A DNA stretch of 8,685 nucleotides from Acidobacteriota bacterium. GTDB lineage: Bacteria; Acidobacteriota; Terriglobia; Terriglobales; Acidobacteriaceae. The stretch covers positions 1 through 8,685 of the forward strand of contig JAFAPG010000065.1 of assembly GCA_019247235.1 (NCBI GenBank). Direction: 5' to 3'. A program made the translations under genes and the position numbers. Below, in pieces: positions 1-5,892 of the stretch. The notes under the pieces are model-generated. The model worked only from the letters and a program-made list of their open reading frames with translations, was not told the DNA's origin and did no database searches. Each line of letters starts with the position of its first letter. Within the stretch, counting starts at the first letter, position 1.

Positions 1-164
1 CGCGTGAATACCGCACCGTACCCCAGGGATCGAAACCAAAGCGAGTCAACGTAATACGATACGGCGGTTCTGCTGCCCAGAAGTACAACTAGAACCAGAA
101 CAAAGATGAAGAAGAAGTGCCGACGCCCTCTCGAGCTATCGGGCCAATCAATGGTCGGAGGCAT
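1..164 (-). CDS. UPF0182 family membrane protein, N-terminal fragment
   Basis: This is the first 54 codons of a gene cut by the left window edge. The reading frame starts at an ATG (164-162). A GGAG ribosome binding site lies 7 bases upstream (172-175 on the plus strand). The product begins MPPTIDWPDSSRGRRH. A strongly hydrophobic membrane segment follows (about residues 17-30, FFFIFVLVLVVLLG). Then comes a YYVDSLWFRSLGYGAVF motif at about 37-53. A basic start, one transmembrane helix, then a Trp-Phe-x-x-Leu-Gly-Tyr motif is the usual N-terminus of UPF0182 (COG1615). Those are large multi-pass membrane proteins of unknown function with a long extracytoplasmic part. A possible -10 TACAAT lies at 217-222 (minus strand) with no clear -35. 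The next gene upstream, 337-1620, reads the same way 172 bases away, so this gene may have its own promoter. Recognition rests on a short stretch but the motif is distinctive. Confidence 0.8.
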   Translation of the reverse strand, partial: MPPTIDWPDSSRGRRHFFFIFVLVLVVLLGSRTAVSYYVDSLWFRSLGYGAVFT

Positions 165-336
165 TCCTCTACTCCGTTTTCAGCCGTTGCTTGGATTGGA
201 GTTCGATGGAGACGGCATTGTACCGTTTCTCAGGTCATACGTGCCGGGCTGGTCCAGTTGCCACGGAGGCCAGGGGTAGCTAGCTTGAGAACTAGGAATG
301 GGTGGACAAGCTCGTCACACTCGCGCACGTAGGCAA

Positions 337-1620
337 TTAATCAAGCGCGGCAAGGCTTCGGCCGCGCGCCTGGCCGAGCAGCTTCCAATCGTTCCGTATT
401 TGTTCGGAGGACGTGCGCGTGGGCTTGGTACGCCTGAGCTCGAACTCGAGCCTGGTAAGCAACAAGTGCTCAACCAGTTCCGGAGGGCCGGCCATGCGTA
501 AGGCATTGCCTTGGCAGAGGCCCACCGGAACTCTTCCTCCAGCAAAAGGAACTTCGAGGAAGGGCCGACCTTGATCATCCAGGTGCGGTTCGGCCGCACT
601 CTCCAACTTGCGCCAACTGGAAAACTCGTTCACGCTGGCATCTTTCTTCATCATGGCAACCAAGTTTTCGTAGGAGCGTCGATCCTCCGCGCTGAGAGGC
701 ATCTCCAGTTGCGAAGAATAACCGTCGAAAATGAGCGCGTTGCTAGCCGGATTGAAGTGCCATCCTGTCCAATAAGCCGCCTCAACGGTTCCGACGACGA
801 AGGGGTGAAACAAAAGAACCGGAGTGACGTACTTCTTGGCCAACACCAACGACTCAAGCACTCCGCGTACGGGCTTGCTGCGCTTGAGTCCGGGAACTTG
901 GGGAATGATAAACGCGGTGAGCTGCATCTCTGGATGATGCTTGCTCGAACGCACCAGCGACTTGGCCGCCTGCTTAGGAGTTGTCACGCCCAGGTCGGCA
1001 ATGATTGAGCGGTGAATCGCCCCGGGATAGTAAAAGTTCACAATCTGTTTGGCGAAATCGGCGCAGTTGCGCTTGAGCAACTCGTACGATCCGATATTGG
1101 GAGTCGCGTTCAGGAGCCGGATGAGCGCATCGTCCTGGTCTTCGCGGGTGGCAATACGGAAGCCATACAAGGTGCGGTCGTAGGCGGAGCCAGCAAGCTG
1201 GTAGCGGCCTTCACTGCCAGCTACCTTTTCGGCAGGAAGCGGCAAACTGTCCAGGTAGCGCTGGCGCAGGAGTGTGACCAGTTTTGGGTCGACAAAAAGC
1301 GGAATATCCTCGGCATTCGGCACGGCATACAAATAGGACATGAGGGGCACGGCCAACCAGTCGCGGCCGGCAATACCGTGGTAGCGGCTGATAACGGCCC
1401 CGGCCTCAGCCGGCGAGCAGCGTCGCAGATGGGTGGGCGAATCGGCGCAAACTCGGGTCAGATAGACGGCAGCGTGGCCCGTCCCCGCAAAGGTTCCGTC
1501 ATAGCTGTACGGTTCTTCAAGCAGCAGGGTAATCTGCGCTCGTAGGGTCGCCGGAGCCCCGACCAAAAGGCCTGTGAGAAAGCAGATAACCAGCTTACAG
1601 TCGCTATTTAGTCTAGGCAT
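337..1620 (-). CDS. Exported DUF4105-like / permuted papain-fold conserved hypothetical protein
   Basis: The 427-residue product has a signal peptide: a basic start, hydrophobic core LVICFLTGLLVGA (residues 10-22), and a likely cut after TLRA near residue 28. The mature protein should be periplasmic or secreted. Two motifs stand out: GTGHAAVYL with His49, and KRNCADFAKQIVNFYYPG with Asn185-Cys186. A histidine motif followed by a later Asn-Cys motif is the arrangement of circularly permuted papain-fold (NlpC/P60, LRAT, YiiX, DUF4105-like) enzymes, where His and Cys form the catalytic pair. From memory, similar proteins recur in Acidobacteriota as unnamed hypotheticals. Peptidase, amidase or acyltransferase activity is inference; the substrate is unknown. 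From about residue 230 to the end (VPGLKRSKPVRGVLESLVL and beyond) I recognise no domain. There is no lipobox. The ATG has no strong ribosome binding site, but the signal peptide directly after it supports this start. It lies downstream of yceH in the same direction, across a gene-free gap. Confidence 0.82.
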   Translation of the reverse strand: MPRLNSDCKLVICFLTGLLVGAPATLRAQITLLLEEPYSYDGTFAGTGHAAVYLTRVCADSPTHLRRCSPAEAGAVISRYHGIAGRDWLAVPLMSYLYAVPNAEDIPLFVDPKLVTLLRQRYLDSLPLPAEKVAGSEGRYQLAGSAYDRTLYGFRIATREDQDDALIRLLNATPNIGSYELLKRNCADFAKQIVNFYYPGAIHRSIIADLGVTTPKQAAKSLVRSSKHHPEMQLTAFIIPQVPGLKRSKPVRGVLESLVLAKKYVTPVLLFHPFVVGTVEAAYWTGWHFNPASNALIFDGYSSQLEMPLSAEDRRSYENLVAMMKKDASVNEFSSWRKLESAAEPHLDDQGRPFLEVPFAGGRVPVGLCQGNALRMAGPPELVEHLLLTRLEFELRRTKPTRTSSEQIRNDWKLLGQARGRSLAALD

Positions 1621-1831
1621 TCGTGGTCAATGGTACCTAACCCGACTCTGGATGGCTTGTTCCGAAAAGACGCTGCCTGATTGCGCCTTTAGTAATGGGA
1701 AAATCACTAGAATCGATTGGATTTTGTGTAAGCTGCTGATTTTGCGCTGATTCGCCTGCGCCCCAGCCTCGGTGCCCGCCCCGCGGACAGGGGAGTCACT
1801 GAACGACCAAGTTGAGTCCGACCCGCCATTG

Positions 1832-1888
1832 TGCCCTCGGCCGTAGTTGCGGCGCATGGCAATGACTAGGGTCCCACGGCCGAGGGCA
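1832..1888. repeat. 13-bp perfect inverted repeat after yceH
   Basis: TGCCCTCGGCCGT at 1832-1844 is the exact reverse complement of ACGGCCGAGGGCA at 1876-1888. The 31-base loop contains a smaller TTGC...GCAA pair (1847-1850 and 1859-1862). The near arm starts 26 bases past the yceH stop, so in the minus-strand message it would fold as a very stable GC-rich stem at the operon end. No T-tract follows on either strand, so it is not a classic intrinsic terminator. It may be a factor-assisted terminator, an RNA-protecting 3' structure or a protein-binding site. The rest of the gene-free stretch 1621-1913 shows only a weak GC-rich CCCC/GGGG pair near 1777-1791. I see no tRNA or convincing small gene there. 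Confidence 0.55.
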
Positions 1889-1913
1889 GTCGATCGGCGG
1901 CAGGCTTATTTCC

Positions 1914-2579
1914 CTAGAACTGCTGCTTGAAATCTCTCAGCTCGGCGCGGAGCTCACCGATCTCTCGCCGTAGTCGAGAAACCTCCTGCTCAACGGTCAA
2001 GAGCCGGTCTTCGAGCCGTGCGCTCGAGGAGTTCTGGGTCGGCGGCGGGGAGGGAAACACGGCATCCTCTGCCGGGCTGGGAGAAAACAAATGACGGTAG
2101 CGCGACTCCTTGGTTCCCGGTTGCCGCGCCAGCACCCTCACCAGTGGTGGCTGGCGATCGATCAAGCGTTCGAGAACCGACTGCACATCCTCCAAGGTCT
2201 CAAAGCGGTACATTCGTTCGCTGCGGCCGCGAAGCTCGCCGGGGGTTTGCGGCCCGCGCAACAGTAGCACGCAGAGCAGGGCTGTCTCCCGACGATCGAA
2301 ATTGAAGGCCTCCTGCAGGCGGTGCTCATACTTAGCCACCCTGCTGTCGGCGCCGCCCGCTGGGCCCGCCAGGCGCTTACTAGAAAGCGCGCTAAGCGCC
2401 TGGCGAACCTGATGCTCGGCGAGCGACATGACCGGGTCGCGATTGTTCTTCTGGTTGCAGGCATTTACCAGGGCATTCAAGGAGAGGGGATAGTAATCGG
2501 GTGTGGTTATGTCCTTCTCGACCAACGAGCCGAGAACGCGGACCTCAACATCGTTAAGATCTAGATCTGGTACGTTCAT
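1914..2579 (-). CDS. yceH: YceH / UPF0502 (DUF480) family protein
   Basis: The 221-residue product matches YceH along its whole length. Family hallmarks are VEVRVLGSLVEKDITTPDYYPLSLNALVNACNQK near the start, NRDPVM, RVAKYEHRL mid-protein, LLLRGPQTPGELRGR, and the basic RQPGTKESRYRHLF. The family forms two winged-helix-like domains of unclear function. The last roughly 35 residues (RLEDRLLTVEQEVSRLRREI onward) are a heptad-rich coiled coil, as also seen at the C-terminus of E. coli YceH. I chose the ATG at 2579-2577 because the family homology begins right after it. A longer version from a TTG at 2618 would add 13 residues unlike the family. Neither start has a well-placed Shine-Dalgarno; a GGAG overlapping the hslU stop is too far away. 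It is third in the hslV-hslU-yceH unit, 60 bases after hslU. Confidence 0.92.
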   Translation of the reverse strand: MNVPDLDLNDVEVRVLGSLVEKDITTPDYYPLSLNALVNACNQKNNRDPVMSLAEHQVRQALSALSSKRLAGPAGGADSRVAKYEHRLQEAFNFDRRETALLCVLLLRGPQTPGELRGRSERMYRFETLEDVQSVLERLIDRQPPLVRVLARQPGTKESRYRHLFSPSPAEDAVFPSPPPTQNSSSARLEDRLLTVEQEVSRLRREIGELRAELRDFKQQF

Positions 2580-2639
2580 GAGGAAGCGCCCGATCGAGGG
2601 AAGACAAGGCTCGACCAAGCTTCAGGCTTTGTTTTTCTC

Positions 2640-4040
2640 CTACAGGATATAGCGGCTGAGATCCTGGTCTTTCACGATATTTGCCAGGGTAGCGCGCACA
2701 TAATCGGCGTCCACGGTGAATTGCTCCCCCTTTTTTTCTGGTGCCGAGAAGCTGATCTCATCGAGAACTCGTTCCATGATGGTATGCAAGCGGCGGGCGC
2801 CGATATTCTCCGTTCCCTCGTTGACACGGAAGGCAAAGCGCGCGATCTCTTCAAGCGCTTCCCGACTGAACTCGAGCTTGACCCCTTCGGTCTCAAGCAG
2901 CGCGGTGTACTGCTTTACCAGCGAGGATTTCGGTTCGGTCAAAATACGGATGAAATCGTCCATGGTGAGCGATTGCAGCTCTACGCGGATCGGGAAACGA
3001 CCTTGCAACTCGGGTATCAAATCGCTGGGCTTGGAGACATGGAAGGCGCCGGCAGCGATGAACAGGATATGATCCGTGCGCACCATTCCATAGCGGGTAT
3101 TCACCGTCGTGCCCTCGACGATCGGCAAAATATCGCGCTGCACTCCTTCGCGGGAAACATCCGGACCATGTCCCCCTTCGCGTCCGGCAATTTTGTCAAT
3201 TTCATCGAGAAAAATGATGCCCGCATCCTCTACCCGGTCGATGGCCATGCGTGTGACCTGGTCCATGTCGATCAAGCGGTGTTCTTCTTCCTGGATCAGG
3301 TATTCAAACGCCTCGTTAACCTTCATCTTCCGCTTCTTGGTACGCTGGCCGAAGATGTTCGGCAACATGTCTTTAATGTTGACATCCATCTCCTCGACCC
3401 CCTGACTGGAGATGATTTCAAAAGATGGGAAGCTCTTCTCGCGAACCTCGATCTCGACCATGCGGTCATCCAGCTTGCCCTCACGCAATTGCTGACGCAA
3501 TTTCTCGCGAGTGCGGGGATAGGAGTCGCCGGTCGAGGCCTCGAGTGTGAAGCCCGGCTCGGGATGCGACTGGGGAGTGGGGGCGGGAAGCAGAATATCC
3601 AGTAAGCGCTCTTCGGCGTTGAGTTCCGCCTTGTCGGCGACATCTTCGAGTTTTTCGGCGCGAATGTTGTCAATGGCGATTTCGACCAGGTCGCGAATCA
3701 TCGACTCCACGTCGCGACCCACGTAGCCAACCTCGGTAAATTTCGAGGCCTCGACTTTGAGAAACGGGGAGTTGGCAAGCTTTGCCAGGCGGCGGGCAAT
3801 CTCAGTCTTCCCCACCCCAGTCGGACCAATCATGATGATGTTCTTGGGGATAACCTCCTCGGCAAGATCAGGCGGAAGCTTCTGGCGGCGCATACGGTTT
3901 CTAAGCGCGATGGCCACTGCGCGCTTAGCATCCTTTTGCCCGACCACATGCTTGTCGAGTTCAGAAACAATCTCTCGCGGGGTCAGCTCATCAAGCGCGA
4001 GCTGTTCTTCGTCAGCGGTTGAAGGTAAATAGATAGCCAT
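2640..4040 (-). CDS. hslU: ATP-dependent protease ATPase subunit HslU (ClpY)
   Basis: HslU is the AAA+ unfoldase ring that binds, unfolds and feeds protein substrates into the HslV peptidase in the cytoplasm. The 466-residue product has all landmarks. LTPREIVSELDKHVVGQ is near residues 19-35, Walker A GPTGVGKT at 72-79, and the pore-loop GYVG at 105-108. A variable, charged intermediate (I) domain covers about 125-240. Walker B IIFLDEID is at 275-282, the arginine-finger region ELQGRFPIR near 344-352, and sensor-2 GARRL at 414-418. It ends SRYIL, close to the SRFIL tail that docks into HslV. I chose the ATG at 4040 because MAIYLP starts the family homology. The frame stays open back to a TTG at 4127 that overlaps the hslV stop (TTGA), but those 29 residues look unrelated to the family. 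Length is normal (E. coli 443). Confidence 0.97.
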   Translation of the reverse strand: MAIYLPSTADEEQLALDELTPREIVSELDKHVVGQKDAKRAVAIALRNRMRRQKLPPDLAEEVIPKNIIMIGPTGVGKTEIARRLAKLANSPFLKVEASKFTEVGYVGRDVESMIRDLVEIAIDNIRAEKLEDVADKAELNAEERLLDILLPAPTPQSHPEPGFTLEASTGDSYPRTREKLRQQLREGKLDDRMVEIEVREKSFPSFEIISSQGVEEMDVNIKDMLPNIFGQRTKKRKMKVNEAFEYLIQEEEHRLIDMDQVTRMAIDRVEDAGIIFLDEIDKIAGREGGHGPDVSREGVQRDILPIVEGTTVNTRYGMVRTDHILFIAAGAFHVSKPSDLIPELQGRFPIRVELQSLTMDDFIRILTEPKSSLVKQYTALLETEGVKLEFSREALEEIARFAFRVNEGTENIGARRLHTIMERVLDEISFSAPEKKGEQFTVDADYVRATLANIVKDQDLSRYIL

Positions 4041-4055
4041 CCTCAAGTCCGTTTG

Positions 4056-4122
4056 CCGCCTGAAAGGGATTTCTGGCTGCAGGTTCGAAACCGATGAACC
4101 CTCAGTCTGATGCCTCAGGCGG
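4056..4122 (-). promoter_or_regulatory. Nested inverted repeats in the hslV-hslU intercistronic gap
   Basis: In the 83-base gap, TCAGGCGG (4115-4122, plus-strand reading) is the exact reverse complement of CCGCCTGA (4056-4063). Inside the loop, GGTTC (4082-4086) pairs with GAACC (4096-4100). In the message the outer stem would close 15 bases before the hslU ATG. The predicted unpaired CAAACGGACTTGAGG leader, with a weak GGA/GAGG ribosome site, would remain between stem and start. A structure here could set the HslU:HslV ratio, protect a processed 5' end or limit read-through. That role is inference; the repeats are seen directly. Confidence 0.45.
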
Positions 4123-4123
4123 T

Positions 4124-4666
4124 TCAAAGTTCTTCGATCGTTAATTGTTCATTGGTATAGATGCACATCTTGCCGGCAATCTTCATCGCCTCTTCTGCGA
4201 TGTGGCGCGCGGAAAGCTCGGTGTGTTCGGCAAGCGCCTGGGCGGCCGCTTGGGCGTATGGTCCCCCGCTACCAATGGCTGCGATACCGCCGTCTGGTTC
4301 GATCACGTCCCCTTGCCCGCTGAGCAGAAAGGTCTGCTGCTGATCCGAGACCAGGAGCAAGGCCTCCAGGTGGCGCAGAAACTTGTCCGTACGCCAGTCC
4401 TTGGCGAGTTCGACGGCAGCCCGCCCGAGATTTCCATGATACTGTTCCAGCTTTCCTTCAAAGCGGCTAAACAAAGAGAACGCGTCGGCCGTCGATCCGG
4501 CAAACCCGGCCAGGATCTTGTCTTGATACAGCCGGCGAATCTTCCTGGCGGAATGTTTGATGACGCCTTCTCCTAACGTGACTTGACCGTCACCGGCCAT
4601 GACTACGTTGCCGTTGCGGCGAACCGAGAGCACGGTGGTCGAACGAATGGGAGGCTTCTTCGCCAT
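4124..4666 (-). CDS. hslV: ATP-dependent protease peptidase subunit HslV (ClpQ)
   Basis: HslV is the proteasome-like threonine peptidase that degrades proteins fed to it by HslU. The 180-residue product carries the N-terminal nucleophile region RSTTVLSVRRNG. Thr10 should become residue 1 after removal of a 9-residue propeptide; E. coli removes only Met, while Bacillus has a similar short leader. Further hallmarks are MAGDGQVTLGEG, ARKIRRLY, AGFAGSTADAFSLFSRFE, AAVELAKDWRTD, IGSGGPYAQAAA and the YTNEQLTIEEL tail. Two ATGs compete. The first, at 4678, would add four residues (MIVL) but lies 2 bases past a perfect TATAAT, so a transcript from that promoter would not contain it. I prefer the ATG at 4666, which gives MAKKPPIRSTT. 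Neither has a Shine-Dalgarno site. It is first gene of the hslV-hslU-yceH unit. Confidence 0.96.
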   Translation of the reverse strand: MAKKPPIRSTTVLSVRRNGNVVMAGDGQVTLGEGVIKHSARKIRRLYQDKILAGFAGSTADAFSLFSRFEGKLEQYHGNLGRAAVELAKDWRTDKFLRHLEALLLVSDQQQTFLLSGQGDVIEPDGGIAAIGSGGPYAQAAAQALAEHTELSARHIAEEAMKIAGKMCIYTNEQLTIEEL

Positions 4667-4680
4667 GAGGACGATCATTG

Positions 4681-4689
4681 ATTATAACA
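4681..4689 (-). promoter_or_regulatory. Extended -10 promoter of hslV
   Basis: The minus strand reads TGTTATAAT, a perfect extended -10 element (TGn plus TATAAT). No good -35 is present 16-18 bases upstream, which fits extended -10 promoters that do not need one. Transcription should begin near 4674-4675, about 8 bases before the ATG at 4666. The hslV message would therefore be nearly leaderless. Confidence 0.6.
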
Positions 4690-4756
4690 GCCGCGCGGCA
4701 AGCATCTGATTTACCAGTACTTGCACGGCGCTTCTCCTCCCAAAGAGTCACACCTG

Positions 4757-4776
4757 GGTACTACAGCTTCTGTACC
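4757..4776. repeat. Short inverted repeat between hslV and the protease gene
   Basis: GGTAC at 4757-4761 and GTACC at 4772-4776 form an inverted repeat. A second overlapping pairing is TACAG (4762-4766) with CTGTA (4770-4774). It lies in the 198-base divergent region, upstream of both genes, so a regulator-binding site is possible. It is short enough to be chance. Confidence 0.25.
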
Positions 4777-4876
4777 GTAGCTTGCGCGATCAATTGGCGG
4801 GAGGATCTAACCAGCCGCGTGGGGTCCTCAAGGGCCCCGAGGTTGCCTTCTAACCTGCTCGCGGTGCCTTTTCTGT

Positions 4877-5821
4877 ATGCCGGTCGACTTTCAACCCGAA
4901 GAGGAACCAGCCGCAAGCGCCTGGCAGCGCCTACTGCAGGCTGTGCTGATCTTGTTTTTAGTCATCGCTGTTCTCGACGTCACCCGCTGTTGGTTCCCGG
5001 TCAAAAGCGAGGGGCTCGAACCAGAAGTCCGCGCCCTTCGTCACCAAGTCGAGGAGCTCGAACAGGAGCAGGCGATGCCGTCGTTCGTGCTCAACCGTTA
5101 CCGTGATTCAATCTGCTACATCTTCGGAATTTATGAGATTGGCTTTCCCCACCATCGCGCGCTCACGCGCACGCGAATCTCCGGTACGGGATTTGTGGTT
5201 GCTGACGGATTGATCGCGACCAACCGTCACGTGGCCGAGCCCTGGTATGGGGATCCGGAATCGGACGCGCTCCTCAGCAAGGGCGCGAGCGCCAGCCTGG
5301 AGAAAATGGTGGCTTACTTTCCCGGCTCTCCCGCCCCGGTAAATCTCACGTCCGCGGCTTTGTCCTCGGAGGGAGACCTAGCCATCGTGCGCATGAGCGA
5401 TGGGGCCGCTTCCCTGCTCCGCCCCTTGCCGCTCGCCTCAGAAAAGCCCAACCCAGGAGAGCTGGTTGCCGTGGTGGGCTATCCCATGGGGGTTCTTGGC
5501 ATGATGGCCAAAGCACCGACCCCAGTTTATGCGCGTTTGGTCTTTCGCCATGACGAGCAAGGAACAGCCAGCGAGCTTGCGGCGTTGTCGCTCATTCGCC
5601 CCTCAGCAACCTGCGGACATTTGGGCGATGTCGTGGGCGATAAGTTGATCTACGACGCTCCGACCGCTCATGGCGCCAGCGGCGGCCCGGTATTTAACTC
5701 CCGGGGCGAGGTGATCGGCGTCAATGCCGCCTACATTGATGGCTTCTCCGGCGGTACCTTGGGAATCTCCTCGCAGGCTCTTAAAGCGCTCATTGCCCAA
5801 GCCAGACAGAGGAAGTTTTGA
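4877..5821 (+). CDS. Membrane-anchored trypsin-like serine protease (S1C/HtrA-like, no PDZ)
   Basis: The 314-residue product starts with a short acidic cytoplasmic tail and one hydrophobic segment (about residues 19-34, LLQAVLILFLVIAVLD). A heptad-like charged stretch (44-66, EGLEPEVRALRHQVEELEQE) follows, then a chymotrypsin-fold protease domain. The triad is visible: His118 in ATNRHVAEP, Asp167 in GDLAIVRM, and Ser268 in HGASGGPVFN. GTGFVV before the His, and VIGVNAAY after the Ser, fit HtrA/S1C proteases. Unlike DegP or DegS there is no PDZ domain; the protein ends about 46 residues after the serine. The anchor predicts a periplasmic catalytic domain tethered to the inner membrane, with the coiled stretch a likely spacer or dimerisation element. 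Cys80 and Cys246 could form a disulfide. The ATG at 4877 has no clear ribosome binding site, and I see no in-frame alternative in the 27 bases upstream. It is divergent from hslUV. Substrate unknown. Confidence 0.88.
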   Translation: MPVDFQPEEEPAASAWQRLLQAVLILFLVIAVLDVTRCWFPVKSEGLEPEVRALRHQVEELEQEQAMPSFVLNRYRDSICYIFGIYEIGFPHHRALTRTRISGTGFVVADGLIATNRHVAEPWYGDPESDALLSKGASASLEKMVAYFPGSPAPVNLTSAALSSEGDLAIVRMSDGAASLLRPLPLASEKPNPGELVAVVGYPMGVLGMMAKAPTPVYARLVFRHDEQGTASELAALSLIRPSATCGHLGDVVGDKLIYDAPTAHGASGGPVFNSRGEVIGVNAAYIDGFSGGTLGISSQALKALIAQARQRKF

Positions 5822-5892
5822 CGCCCTCTCTTGCGGCAACCCCGGTCCAGGCCCGCCGCGCTAACAATCTCCTTTGACTATCTTTTTGATTT
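5822..5892. terminator. Convergent intergenic region, possible weak terminator
   Basis: The protease gene and marR converge on these 71 bases. GCGGC (5833-5837) can pair with GCCGC (5855-5859) around a 17-base loop. T-rich sequence follows on the plus strand (from about 5870 into the marR end), with one TCTTTTTG stretch some 20 bases past the stem. The stem is short and the T-tract is not adjacent, so termination is plausible from the convergent layout but not well shown. Confidence 0.25.

Noticed and set aside
117..332. Plus-strand open frame of 71 codons near the left edge
   Set aside because: It overlaps the UPF0182 start on the other strand, has no ribosome site, and its translation is rich in Arg/Ser with no recognisable motif.
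511..1545. Two plus-strand frames (511-1008 and 1012-1545)
   Set aside because: Both are antisense to the well-supported secreted protein at 337-1620, whose signal peptide and motifs show the real frame.
1627..1857. Minus-strand frame of 76 codons between yceH and the secreted protein gene
   Set aside because: No ribosome site, no recognisable motif, composition unlike the neighbours, and its start lies within the loop of the 13-bp inverted repeat.
1621..1913. Possible tRNA or small RNA gene in the gap after yceH
   Set aside because: No cloverleaf, T-loop consensus or promoter-terminator pair could be made out; only the inverted repeat is supported.
2580..2618. TTG start giving YceH 13 more residues
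   Set aside because: The extra residues are unlike the family, the Shine-Dalgarno spacing is poor, and the ATG at 2579 fits known YceH N-termini.
2721..3605. Long (294-codon) plus-strand frame
   Set aside because: It is entirely antisense to hslU, and the translation has no family features. A long shadow frame is expected opposite a GC-rich conserved gene.
4041..4127. TTG start giving HslU 29 more residues with a TTGA overlap to hslV
   Set aside because: Translational coupling is tempting, but the added residues do not resemble HslU, and the gap is better explained by inverted repeats and an ATG at 4040.
4678..5106. Plus-strand frame of 142 codons upstream of and overlapping the serine protease
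   Set aside because: Non-ATG start, Arg/Ser-rich translation, and about half of it overlaps the protease gene in another frame.
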